A stretch of DNA of 64,000 nucleotides from positions 259,261-323,260 of the forward strand of contig JAJAGP010000364.1 in the NCBI GenBank assembly GCA_025084515.1, in the 5' to 3' direction. Positions 11,861 through 25,200 of the stretch are shown piece after piece (positions within the stretch are counted from its first letter, which is position 1; every line of letters starts with the position of its first letter). Below the pieces are notes generated by a model. The model was not told the DNA's origin and did not search any database. It saw only the letters and a program-made list of their open reading frames with translations. Origin of the DNA: Ancistrus triradiatus. Lineage: Eukaryota > Chordata > Actinopteri > Siluriformes > Loricariidae. The position numbers were made by a program, and so were the translations under genes.

Positions 11861-13152
11861 GTGCAAGCAGCTTGGGCCTAATCATCTCTTTGTATTTAAC
11901 TAATGACTAAGGGCAATAGAACAACAGTATGTACAGTGGTTGTGAGATTGAAGCTCACAAAACCCCGATGGTGAAACAATACATGTTTTTTCTTGAAACT
12001 AAGGTTTTATTTTAAAAGAGCATCAAAAGATCTTTTAACTTACCATTTTAACATCATCATAACAATAATAATTACTATTTATTGTTTATTCTGGTGGTGG
12101 ATTTCTTTCTATGATTAATTTTTGAGACAGCAGCTTAATACCGTAATATACTGATCCATATTCGTCTCATACTGCTGCCATTTGTTAGTGTTGAAACTAA
12201 ATATTTCAATTGGGGTCAGCCAGATTAAGATTCTTATAGGATCCTAGAAAAAATTTAAAGACTATTTAAAGGTGGGTGGAAAGGGTATTCTTAAAAACAA
12301 GAAAAGAATTTGTTAGATTATAGCAAATCTAAAATAATTAGTTTATCCCTAGTTTGAGTCTGATGATCATCTACTATGATCAAGGGATTTAATTTTAAAA
12401 CCGCAGCGTTTACGTCTGTAACTTATGGAGAACAACATATTACAAAATTACGTAATTTGGTTACATATGGCATATTTTTAAACTCTATTACACAATCACG
12501 TTTCTGACTTCTGGTCTTTCCATAAGGTTCAGCACTCTCATATGTGCCAGGGAAAGCTTCGTTTGTGCAGACGCAGATTATTAACATTATAAATAAAGCT
12601 CATACGGTCCATCCGGGGCCGTGACATCCCTACTAGAATGCCTGCCCTAACCCCTGCACGAGTGTATTACGACGTTTTTCCCAAAGTAATGAACCTGGAA
12701 ATTATTTTGTTACTAGTGATTTGGGGTATCTGTATTTAATGCATCGTTCACATATACGTAATTTAAAATGGTGTAATAAATTATTCCTACTGGTGGGAGG
12801 CTATAGGGTGATGTATAACACTTTTATCACAACTCTGTCCCCTTACACTCTTTATTTTTTTTTTATATAAAGATCCTTTAGTCAAATTGATACCAATTAA
12901 ATGCAGGTTGAATAAGGTCAATAGCTGATGCATGTCTTTCACTTGTGAAGCTGTCCATGTGATAACCTAACGTACATAATGTTGCTGTATTCAGCACATA
13001 CCTCTTTCCCAACTGGCCTCGTTTTCCATCAGCAAAAACCCTGCTCTGTTCATGTCCCAGTGTCTTGTGTCTACACCAGTATGGACTATAGGATAAAAAG
13101 AGTAATTATTAAAATACACAAACTAAATTAAAGTAAATGTGTGTTGTAACAG
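11861..13152. other. slc12a7: no gene recognised; presumed slc12a7 intron
   Basis: AT-rich DNA directly before the first recognisable slc12a7 exon. That exon starts with a split codon, so at least one coding exon lies upstream. Nothing in this stretch reads like the expected N-terminus followed by a donor site. Confidence 0.45.
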
Positions 13153-13241
13153 GTGAGGAAACTGTGGGAGAAGACTGTCCCTTTCTTCACACTCCTGACT
13201 CTGAAAGGAGCTTTGATGGAAAAACCATGGCACTCTTCGAG
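13153..13241 (+). CDS. slc12a7: slc12a7 visible exon 1 (N-terminal cytoplasmic)
   Basis: Acceptor TTGTAACAG, donor GTACAA. It starts after the first base of a split codon and ends in phase 0. It encodes GEDCPFL...SFDGKTMALFE, matching the KCC4 N-terminal stretch NSPFL...FFEGKNMALFE. At least one earlier coding exon is required. Confidence 0.88.
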
Positions 13242-16200
13242 GTACAATTCGGTTCATTTAAACAAGGCAACATCTTATTGACTTATGACTGTTTCTTTAG
13301 CATTTATGTTTTTGCTCCTCATTTTTCTTCACACACAGGAAGAAATGGATAGCACACCAATGGTGGCATCTTTACTCAACAAACTGGCCAATTACACCAA
13401 CCTGACTCAGGGGGTTGTGGATCATGAGCAAGCTGAGAGTGAGGATGGAGTAAAGAGAGTCACCGTCAGGGTCAGTGTCAGGTCACCTGAACCAGAATAC
13501 TTCAGAGATAAAGACATGAACTGTTGAATTCTATTTTATGCCATTTTAAGCTCTACATGTTAACCTGTTCTGTAGCTGATAGTGTTTTATGAATTTCCTA
13601 AATACATTTTCCCTAAAGCTATAAAAGATTTTGTCTGATTAATTGAATTATGCATCCAGATACTTTTCATTGTGTAGTTAAATATCTGAAGGCACATTGC
13701 AAGACAAAAATAGGAGTTCGACAAAAATGATATTTTTTTAAAACTGTATTTTTTTATAGAAAGCAAATATTTAGCCTTTTTTCTACTGGTACACACAAGG
13801 ACTGTCAATTTGACTCAGAAAGTCAGAATGCTATATCCATTTAAATTTAGATTTTATTGACAGCACTAGAACTTGTGCAGAAGACAAAGTCATCAAAGAT
13901 TTACAAAGTACTGTATTACACTTTCACTTAAATGTATGTGCTTCCTCAGTTACTTTGGAACAGAGTTACATTTGCAATAGTTGAGAGACACGCTTATCCA
14001 GAGCTACCAGGATGTAGTTCAATCTTCCCAATAAGCCATATCTGTGCAACTGATTTTTGATTTGTGTTGTTTTGTGTGTCCTCAGGGGCCTCTAATGGGC
14101 ACGTTTATTGGTGTGTACCTGCCATGTATGCAGAACATCTTAGGTGTGATTCTATTCCTGCGCCTCACCTGGATCGTGGGCACAGCTGGAATCATGGGCA
14201 CCTTCGCCATTGTCTTCATGTGCTGTGCCTGTGTGAGCAATACTTTTTGTGTATATATATATGTATATAATATTTTGTGCATATGTCTGTATTAAAACTT
14301 CTTGATTATATTTACAAGCGGTTTCTATTGGAACAGTTTTAAATGTGCATGCAAAGGGGGTGAGCCAAATGAAAATAAATACAGGCATAATGTGGCCCTA
14401 CTTGTAGGTTTGTAGTAAAATCCTATAGAGCTCAAGCACAGCAAAGACCCTTAATAAAAACAGAGCTCAAAGCAACAACAGAGTGCACGTGTTTGCAAAT
14501 AAGTAGATCCAGAATCAGATTTGTTGGCCAAGAATGTTGGTACACACAAGGAATTTGGTTAAAACTCTCAGCACCAGAGACAATATGCAGACATGTACAG
14601 TACTGTGCAAAGGTCTTAGGCCACCATTAGATTAACTATACCATTGTTTTAGCAATGTTATTATGCCCATATATAATTATGTCTGTCTGTTTCTTAGAAG
14701 GCAACAGTGGCAAGTATTTAGTATGATCTCCCCTTACAATTGAGCAGTAACAGCATCTGGCAACTTCATTGGGATGCCAAGTTTTACTTCTAGAGTACGG
14801 AGAAGCTTTGATCAGGATTGATCTTTTTGGAAGGGAAGCAGCCAAGAAACCACTTTTTTGATAGGGAAACAGGGTGAAAAGGCTAAGATATACTAAAGCT
14901 CACAAAGATTGGAATCAGTGGAAAAGAGTGTTGAGGAGTGACAACTCCAAATTTGAAATATTTTGGTCCAGTTTTTATAGTGTACACGGTCATTATACTT
15001 TTGCTAAAAATACAAATTTAATGATGACTTTTGGACAGTACTCTACTTATTATTTATAGACAATGCACATCATTCACATTATACACAGGATACAAGAAAT
15101 ATACAGATTGAATGAAAGACAAGCAATATACATAAAAGGCAAATGTGTGAGGTATTTGTGATTTGTGAAATGGTGATGTATTGCACAATACAGTGTGCAG
15201 ATGGAAGCAGGGTGTAATAATCTGACGAAACGTTTTGTTTCTATCGCAAATGGTACTGGTCAGCTATTTGTGAGGATGATGTCATGTGGGCTAAAAACTG
15301 CTCCTCTAACAAGTCTGGTAGTTGTTGGTTTTTTACAGGGTTCCATAGCATCTGCCTGATGGATGGATTTTAAAGATGTTCTGTTCAGGTTGTGAGGGAT
15401 CTGTAATGATTTTCTCTGCCTGTTTCCTGGTTCTTAAACAATACAAGTCCTGAAGGGTGGGCAGGAAAGCACCAATGTTTATTTCTGATATTCTTACTGT
15501 TTGCTGCAGTCTGATTTAGTCTAGCTTTGTCCATGAGCTGGGCCTTTTTTTGAAAATGAAGTTGTTGTCTCCCACTTCAGGACTTGGGAAATGGTAATTC
15601 CCAGAAAGGTGAAGGTCACCATGGTTGAAACAGGGCTGCTTGATATTGTGAGGGGAAGCAGTGCTGAGGGGTATTTCCTAAAGTAAACTGTGCAGTCTTG
15701 AGCGTGTTTGCCTCCAAGTTGTTTTGGCTGCACCAGAACACCAGCCATCATGAATGAGTCCAGTGAACCGTAGCATCATCTACAAACTTCACCAGCGTAA
15801 CAGTTCTGTTATTCCCTCTTCTCTCTCTATTCCCTCTGCGTTGGTGCAGAGGGAATGGAGCAGTGGTCAGAGAACACATCACTCTGGAGCACCAGTGCTC
15901 ACTGTCTGTATGCCAGAAGTCACTTCCTCCAGCCATACCTGCTGTGTCCTGCCTATCAGGAGGCTGACAGGTGGCAGGGGGGTACAGACAGCTGGAAGAA
16001 TTTAGAGAAGAGGATTTCTACAATGATGATGTTGTATGCCAACTGCAGGGGGTACCACATGCTTCATGACCTCAAACGTCAGAGCAACAGGTCATTCAAT
16101 CCTGCGAGAGTTTCTTGTAGTGGTTGACCGATATGGGTTTTTTGATGGACGATGCTGATGCCGATATTTAGAGATCATGGTGACCGATGGCCGATATCAC

Positions 16201-19200
16201 ACATTTTTTGGCAACTGTTAAAACTAGTAATAATATAACACAAAATTATTGAACTTAAATGAATTTATTTAAGCTGTAAATGGACTGGCTTTGTTTTATT
16301 GCACTTAACAACATTTATTACCAGATAACTGCAACATCATCTTTCTGGGAAAAAAACCCGAAAATGTGTAAATACTTGCAAAAAATAAACAATGTTAGAG
16401 CAGCATCTTTTTGTTTTTAATCCCAGTCTGTTAAGAGCAGAAAGTTCTCATAAATGGCCCCGCCCTCACCAAATGTTCTCTCAGCATCATTTTGTTTTTT
16501 GTCACTCAGTAGTCTCAGTTTATGAGTTATAAGTTATAATGCAGGAAACAAAGTTTCTTTCCATTTTCACCACTATTTTTGGATGGGCGGAGATATCGGT
16601 TGATGCTGATTGTCTCAACATGGCATTAATCGGCCTGATTAATTGTTTGGCCGATTAATTGGTCTATCACTAGTCTCTTGATTTCACATACCTCCTGGGA
16701 TCTATTGAAGATCAGAGTGAAATTTGGAGCCAGGTAGTCAGCATAGGCTGCAAGACAGGTGGAGTAGACGCTGTCTGGACATGTTGCTGTCCTGGTTTTC
16801 TTTCTCTGGAAGAGCTTGCTCAGTTCCTCTTCACATATCTTGAGTGCAGCCTGCATATCAGAAGAGGAGGGTAGAGAAGTTTCCAGTGGTGTCATGGGGG
16901 CTACATGGGGGCTATTGTTGTAGTGCTGGAGTGGGTGAGGGGTGTGAATTGATTCTCTCTTAAACCAGCATTAGAGGACATGCAAGTTGTCAGCCTGGTT
17001 TTTCTTTGCCTCAGCAGGGGGATGGAAACTTGTTTTTCAGGAATTTCTTTACATTTTTAACCTTTTAGTCCCTTAACCAGTTGTGTACATATCACCCCCT
17101 ATGAATAACATTTGTTTTGGGCTTCTGTCTTTACATCTTTAGTAATTCACTTATTATTTGTTTCTTGGCCCATCTAACAATCTCTGCTTTGCCTTGCAGA
17201 CGTTGCTGACAGCAATATCAATGAGTGCCATTGCGACTAATGGTGTTGTACCAGGTATGGGAGTTTGAAATGGATAAATACATGTGTATGTACTTGTTAT
17301 GATTGGATATGATTGATTGGATGTCCTATGTCTTTTTCAGCTGGTGGCTCATATTACATGATCTCCAGGTCACTGGGTCCAGAGTTTGGAGGTGCTGTAG
17401 GGTTATGCTTCTACCTGGGTACAACCTTCGCTGGATCCATGTACATACTGGGCACCATGGAGATCCTATTGGTGTGTATATTAAATGCTGTGCAAAGTGT
17501 ACACAGGTATTGTGTGTGTAAAAGTTTGTCAGATTGACAGATTTCTTACTGACCGGAAGATCTAGAGTTTTGCCTGTTTGCCACTGTTGGACCATAGGGA
17601 CTAACTGGAGGAGGTTTATTATTTAGAATGAACACTGGTATCTCTGCGAGCAAAACATATGGAAGATGAGATAGGCTAACATTGGGCTAACATTACTCCT
17701 ATAAATCGCTGATTAACTATTGCACTTAATGTGTTAGCTAATATATCTGAAATCTAATATATCTATTATAGCGAGCACCATCCATGAGACCTTGTTTTCT
17801 GATCCAACAGTAACTGGTTTAAACACAAATAAGTGGCAAAAACATACCCACATGGAGTTACATTAGACATCACAGGGTGCTTTTATTTTAGATGTTCATG
17901 CGTCTGCTTTAATTAAACGAGAGCTGAGCTTAGCAGTAAACTTGTTTTGTTTTTTATTTTCTTAAAAATGCTCCTATACTTGTGAAACATTCGGTCTCAC
18001 GTTTCTACCTCATCGTCATCATGCTTTCTCTGCTGTACCTGCTGCTTGGCATGACTTGGGTAGGGGACTAGATTTGGTTAACCACAGCGCCACCATTCAA
18101 TCTGTTCTCCTTCATTATTACAGAATGCAGTAATGGCCGACAATATAAGCGATACTGCCCCCAGTACTTCCTGCAGTGCATTGCAGTTATAAATTAGCAA
18201 CGCCTCGACAAATTTCTATAATCAACATTGTCGATTATGTCTACTAATCATTGCAGCCTTAGTCATGTCAGTGTCTGAATTGCCCGACATGCTCTTGTTG
18301 ATTTGCCTGCACTTTTTGGGGTATTGTCTTGCTGAATCCATTGTTTCCTTAATGATTGGAAGGTGTGCATATACTGAGGTAGTAAAGCTTCCCAGTCTTT
18401 TATTGTTGCTCCACCAAGCTTTATAGTTGGCATAACTTTGGTGTTGGTTCCAAGCAACGTGTTGCATTTCTTCCAGAAGGTCCAGAACCCTTTTACATTT
18501 TTTTTTAAATACAATTTCTCCACAGTCAAATTCTCTAGTTTGTAGATTATTGGACCTATGGGCATTGCTGAACATCCAGGTCATTAGGGATTATTTTGTA
18601 GCCTTTGTTAGCCTCAGAAATCTTAGGTCATTGGAGATGAAATCATGGTTTAAATAAACAGATCATTCTTTAGAAGGGTCTTCTTAGATGTTGTATGTCC
18701 TTATACAGGACTGCCATAACCCATACCTACAGTATTATCTCAAACTATGGCTCTGACATTAGTAGAAGTCTTTAGCCAAAGTGCGATTTCAAAGAATCCA
18801 CATTTGTTTCTTGCAACATCATCTTGCTGCCTGGGTGATGTTATTAAGTAGCTGCCCTCAAGACATTTGGTGCAAATTAGCTAGGGGGTTGTTGTATAGC
18901 TTTTGGCACTATGCTTTTCATGTGTGACACCTTTCTCTTGTGTAGATGTATATATTACGACATGATGCAGTGCATGTGGACAAGCCAGAAACTCAGCAGT
19001 ATAACATGCGTGTGTATGGGACCTGCTGCTTGCTCATCATGGCTCTGGTGGTGTTTGTTGGGGTGAAGTATGTCAATAAACTGGCACTGGTGTTTCTTTC
19101 CTGTGTCATTCTGTCCATCATGGCCATATATGCTGGAGTCATCAGGACTGCCATCAGCCCTCCAGATATCCAGTGAGTACACCATGCACATGCAGTCGTG

Positions 19201-22200
19201 AGCTTTCTGATGTACATCACATAGCATGAAATCTGTAGAGAACTTTCAAGAAAGCTGCAATGGCTAACAATGCAAAGATGTCTTTGAGTCATTAGACCAT
19301 GTTTTCTTCTGCTTGTACATATGATTATGGACTCACTATTAATGTATTTTCAATCAGAGATATGAGCAGGAACATTTATGTCTGAAATCTTACACTTTCA
19401 GTTACATTTAATGTTTTTTAGATATGTCAACATTTCTCCTTTATAACCTATTTATATGTTGATAACAATTACCATTCAACAGAATTTGCCTGCTGGGCAA
19501 CCGCACATTACAGAATACAAATTTTGGCAAATGCCTAAAGACAGAAACAGAGCTGTTGAAGCAGTTCTGTAACGGGTCTGACCTTGTCAATGCAACATGT
19601 GACGAATACTTCATCCTAAACAATTTGACAGAGATCCAGGGTATCCCAGGTTTGCTCAGTGGAGTCATCTCAGGTGACTATTTGCAAAAAGTTTTGTATT
19701 GCATATACAATTGTAGGTGTATTTAAGTCAGTAAATAACTCAAAATGCTTTTGTTTCTCTTTTAGACAACCTGTGGGGTAACTATGGTCCTAGGGGAATG
19801 TTGCTAGAGAGCAAGAAGCAGCCATCGGTTCAAGCAGTGGATAATTTCCAAGACAAGCCGTATGTCTTTAATGACATAACCACTGTCTTTACACTCATGG
19901 TGGGCATCTATTTCCCCTCAGTCACAGGTGAGAGAGAGAGGATAGTCTCATTGTGGAATTATGTTGGAAAGAATCAAGCTAAGTCATTATAACCACCTAC
20001 AAACTGGAGTCTCAAAGTAGCGTAATGCATTGTGTCATACCTATTCAGGAGCATGCAGAAGTTTTCTGAAAGCTAATTATTTTAAAAGAAAAGCATTTGT
20101 TGTTTATTTTAAAGGTTCTGATAATTATGAAAAAATGAGTGCTGTCAAGTGCTTAAAAACAACGAATTAATTGCACAGTTTGCTGTAAGTAATCGAGATT
20201 AAGAACATTTTTCGTCTTTCCTATAATGGATATTTAAATGTAATATTGCAATTTTTAGTAGCATCTTTAACTCTGAAGACAGATTCTCTGCTGTGAACTA
20301 CAGATTTCACTTAAATCATTGAGGCATCACATTTGACTGTAAGGTAGATTTCTTAGATGCATTTAGAAAAATAATAATAAAACTATAAAACCTGAATAAA
20401 ATAAAAGCTATATTTTAAATTGGCCATTTAACATTGGCTAACAGTGGCTAATGTCAATACGATACTCACATTCAGTCATTATGAACTTTTCCCCGTTACA
20501 TTTACAGTTACAGCATTTAGCAGACGCCCTTATCCAGAGCGACTTACAATTGGTACAGTCTTACAATCCAAGCAATTGTGGGTTAAGGGTCTTTCTCAAG
20601 GACCCAACAGTGGCAGCTTGGCAGAGGTGGGATTCGAACACTGGACCCTCTGGTCCATAGTCCTGTACCTTATCCGCTAGGCTACCACAGTCCCGTTGGC
20701 ACACCACAGGAAGTAAACAAAACGCAACTGCGTTAATTTGTCATTAACATGTAAAATACGTCAAATTAATCGAAAGCGTTAATGTTAATTTTGACAGCAC
20801 TATTAAAAAATATGTTATCTTATATTTTGGGGTTGGAATGGCCCAAAATTAATTTTGTTTCTATTACTTCTAAAAAAAACCAAACATGCTGTTTTCTTCC
20901 AAAAATCAAAGTGTTTTTTATAGGGAAGAAATGTTTGAACTCTGCACAGTTTAAAAGTATGTTTACTGTGCTTAAAGGATGACCCAAGGTTTGTGTGCAC
21001 AGAACGGTAAAGCAAGAACCTAAAGGAGCTTTGGCATGTGAGAGCACATCCATTTGGTGACCCTCGGTCCCCACTGCCAGCATCTCACTTGCACCTCACT
21101 CACAGTTAGTTAGCATGGCAGAGCGCAGAATCCAATTTATCCACACGCGTTCCAATGTGCAGCTCACTCAGCTACTACAGCTTTGGTTGATAGTTCCCAG
21201 TCACACAAATGAAGGTATTCCTCTTATATCCAAACCTAAATCTCAAAAATGAGCTCTGGTTGCTAGTGAGGTGGAGGTATTGGCAGTGAGTGCTTCCCAG
21301 TAGCTCCAAATGTGTAATTCAGACAAACAAAAAAATGCTAAATAAAAACCAAACAAGCCTTTCAGTATTGGTTTTGTCTCAGAATTTTTATTTTGATGCT
21401 TCACTCGTATGAAGCTCTTCTCATGGCAATACATTGCTTTGGTGTTGTCTAACTACAGGGGTTGGACAATGAAACTGGAAACACCTGTCATTTTAGTGTG
21501 GGAGGTTTCATGGCTAAATTGGACCAGTCTGGTGGCCAATCTTCATTAATTGCACATTCACTGCCAAGGACTACCGAACCATTCTGGAGGACCATGTGCA
21601 TCCAATGGTTCAAACATTGTATCCTGAAGGCGGTGCCGTGTATCAGGATGACAATGCACCAATACACACAGCAAGACTGGTAAAAGATTGGTTTGATGAA
21701 CATGAAAGTGAAGTTGAACATCTCCCATGGCCTGCACAGTCACCAGATCTAAATATTATTGAGCCACTTTGGGGTGTTTTGGAGAAGCGAGACAGGAAAC
21801 GTTTTCCTCCACCAGCATCACGTAGATATGACCTGGCCACTATCCTGCAAGAAGAATGGCTTAAAATCCCTCTGACCACTGTGCAGGACTTGTATATGTC
21901 ATTTCCAAGATGAACTGATGCTGTATTGGCCGCAAAAGGAGGCCCTACACCATACTAATAAATTATTGTGGTCTAAAACCAGGTTTCAGTTTCATTGTCC
22001 AACCCCTGTATATAAAGCCACATGGTTACATCTCTTATTAAAATGTTTGTTAGATTTAAATGATGTTGTTTGATGCTTGTTACATGTATGTTGTGGTACA
22101 TTGTGGTGTTATTTATGTGTAAGGATGATTACAGCCACAGAAGCTGAGTAATAACTTATGACTTCAGCACTGAACATAATGATTATGTTCTTGTAGGGAT

Positions 22201-25200
22201 CATGGCGGGATCAAACCGATCTGGGGATCTGAGGGATGCCCAGAGGTCTATCCCCATTGGCACCATTTTGGCCATTGTGACCACCTCCATCATCTGTATC
22301 CTTCTGCAGAGTCATGGCTTTTAATATGGCCTTGGAACGTTTTCTATATGAATAACTAAACAAAGAATAATACCTTAATCACTACATGTAGATATGTCCT
22401 GTGTGGTGTTGTTTGGTGCCTGTATAGAGGGAGTGTTGTTGAGAGACAAGTAAGTGTCTTCTTTTGAGAAACTGTCAAGATACTATAGTATTTTGCAAAC
22501 TTGAAGTTTTACTACTTTATTTTGTGTTGTCAAACTATAATTATGACTTTTGTCTCTTGTTTATATTTTGCTGTTTTTGACTTGCTGGATTTGTTTCACC
22601 GGTGTAATGCTTAAACAGGTTTGGAGTGTCTGTGAAAGGAAGCCCGGTGATAGGTATCCTGGCTTGGCCCTCAAAATGGGTGATTGTGATTGGCTCCTTC
22701 TTTTCCTGCTGTGGTGCAGGTCTACAGAGCCTCACTGGAGCCCCGAGGCTTCTGCAAGCCATTGCACATGATGAATCATTCCATTCTTACAGGTTTTCTT
22801 TAATAAATACCACATCCTGATATATCTGATACCATGTGAAACAGAATTTATTTAGGATATTTACATAGATTGGATGCTCTTCTGTCTTACAGGTATTTGG
22901 CCACAGTAAATCCAATGGTGAGCCCACCTGGGCATTGCTGCTAACTGTAGCAATCTGTGAGATTGGGATTCTAATTGCCTCCCTGGATGCTGTTGCTCCC
23001 ATCCTTTCAATGTAAGGCTGGATTTTGTCTCTTTCTTAAGTTTTCCATTCTTAGCTCAGAACAAAAAAGCGTAACCCAGCAATATGTGGCTTAACTTAAC
23101 TATTAAATCAAGTAAGGGCAACATGGTTAACCTTTAATTTCCTTGGTAAATGTGAAAACCCAAATGCATGCTTAACTTGAATCTCGAGGCGATCCCTCAG
23201 TCTCTTTCGGCTGCAAATTATGTGCAGTATACTATTTAAATATGATCTGAATAATGTTTGTAAGGGATGAGAACAAAGGGCACAGCTCCCAGACAGCATG
23301 GTGAAGCCTCATATCTCCAGGCGTCCCCGGTTAAATTCCTGGCCTGACCTGTGTAGAGTTTGCATGTTCTCCCCGTGACTGCAGGAGGTTCCTTTGGGTA
23401 CTTTGATTACCTCCTACATTCCAAAGAAATGCATCAAGTCAATTGCCATCTTTAAATTGTGCCAGTATGAGCGCGGGAATGAGTGTTTGTGGGATAGTGT
23501 GCATGTGCCCTACGATGAATTGACATCGGGTTTAGTGTTGGTTCTTGCCTTATCTGCTGGCAGTTAGGTCGTGGCAAGCCTGAATTGGATTAAGCAGGTA
23601 TAGAAATGAATGAACAAATGAGTTCAGGTCTTGTTAGTGTCAAAAAGCACCTTATTGTTTAGTAGTGTTGTAGTCAAGACTGTTAGAGACGATTCCGAGC
23701 CATGACCAAGATCGGGACACTTTGAGTCCAAATAAAGAATAAAATTTTTATTAGTCGAGACCGAGACCGGGAGTGGTGGAACTGAGACCAGATTTATTTT
23801 CATCATACTGAAATAAAAATATAAAATTTCATTTAGTTCACATTTCACATTCATCAATCATTCATTATACATATGTTAATAAACAGCATTATATTTAATC
23901 ATATATATTTTTTTAAATAATACTTTTAAATAATATATAGCCTAAAATTATTATTAATTATTCTTCTCTTATTGCCTTAGTCAAACTTGGGCAATGTAAC
24001 TTTTGGAAGCAAATGATTGTGATGATTCAGTTTCCTTCTCTCAAACTTAATCAGATGTCACTACATGAAGTCATAGCCAACAACATCCATGCTATTAATT
24101 ATTATTATTAAATATGAAAACATAAAATTAATAAGAATAATATTTAAATCTGCCCTCAAATAAAATTATCCTAAATTATGCTAACTAAGTAAAGTGAGTG
24201 GGTGAAAATTCACACTTGTAATTCTAACAACAGACGATTCAATATAAAATTGATTAGATAGTGAACAAGAAGAGCAGTAACTTGTTTTTCCCTGTTATCC
24301 AGTTTGAGTGCAGATTTTGTTTAGGCATGTAGAGAAAGGACTGATTTATTCTGTTTGAATGGATTGTTGATATTGAATAACGCTAGAAAAAACATTCCAG
24401 TTTGTGGATAGAAAAGAAAACTATCTCAGACAGACATATTGTATTCAGCTGGTCTGAATAACAATTTCTGAATCCAGCTTTATCTCATTTGTGGTCTCGA
24501 GACCGGCAACTGGATGAACGTTACGCAAACATAGTGTTGTGTAAAGTGGTTCTAAACAAGGATGTTACAAAGTGGTGAATATGTTTGCATTTGGTATTGA
24601 CACCTGTCAAAGGAAGTCACTCAATTTGGGACACACTTTCAAGTCAAGTCAAGTACTTTATTTGTCACTGTTATAAAATAACGAAGAGCTCCAAGCTGCT
24701 GCGGCTGCACGCCTAGATAGTTAGTGTGAGCTAAAATTATAGCATGCGATGTAAATTTTACCTCACGGGATTGGTGCTGTTATTAAGGTGAGGAAAGGCA
24801 TAATCAAGTGTAAGGGAAGATATGGCACATGCAACTTTTTGCCTAGGAGGCATATGTTTAAGGTTTATCCATATTATATAGACATAGTTTGAAACAGTTT
24901 GTATTTAACTTTGCAGAACACAGGTGGTGTGAAATCTTAAATAAGGTGTGTGTCTTATGGTTGTGCTTTCAAAGAAGTAAGCTAAGTCAGTATAGAGGTA
25001 GTAGCAATAAATCAGTATTTTTGCACCAAAATGTATTAGATAACAGTATAGATGCAGTATACTGAACATGTTGCTGTTATGAGTGACACTATTTGGCGCC
25101 AAACTACTGATTACTGGAGTACTAAGATACAGCAAGTCTTCAGAAATTGAGTATCAGGTGTGTCTCTGATACATAGTACTGTAGTAAACGCTGGTGACTT

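Larger units (their letters stand above)
14234..17199 (+). other. slc12a7: slc12a7 intron 3, repeat-filled
   Basis: Holds a deleted Tc1-like element (14,598-15,043) and an antisense L2/CR1-type LINE (about 15,200-16,960), itself split by a hAT-like insertion (16,118-16,672). A TA-rich microsatellite patch lies at 14,253-14,275. Confidence 0.7.
19928..22196 (+). other. slc12a7: slc12a7 intron 8 with SINE and mariner-like insert
   Basis: Contains a minus-strand SINE (20,494-20,695) and a TIR transposon with a transposase C-terminal half (21,456-22,008). The remaining DNA shows nothing coding. Confidence 0.7.

Noticed and set aside
14253..14275. TATA-like run as a promoter
   Set aside because: It is a TA microsatellite directly after a donor site inside slc12a7.
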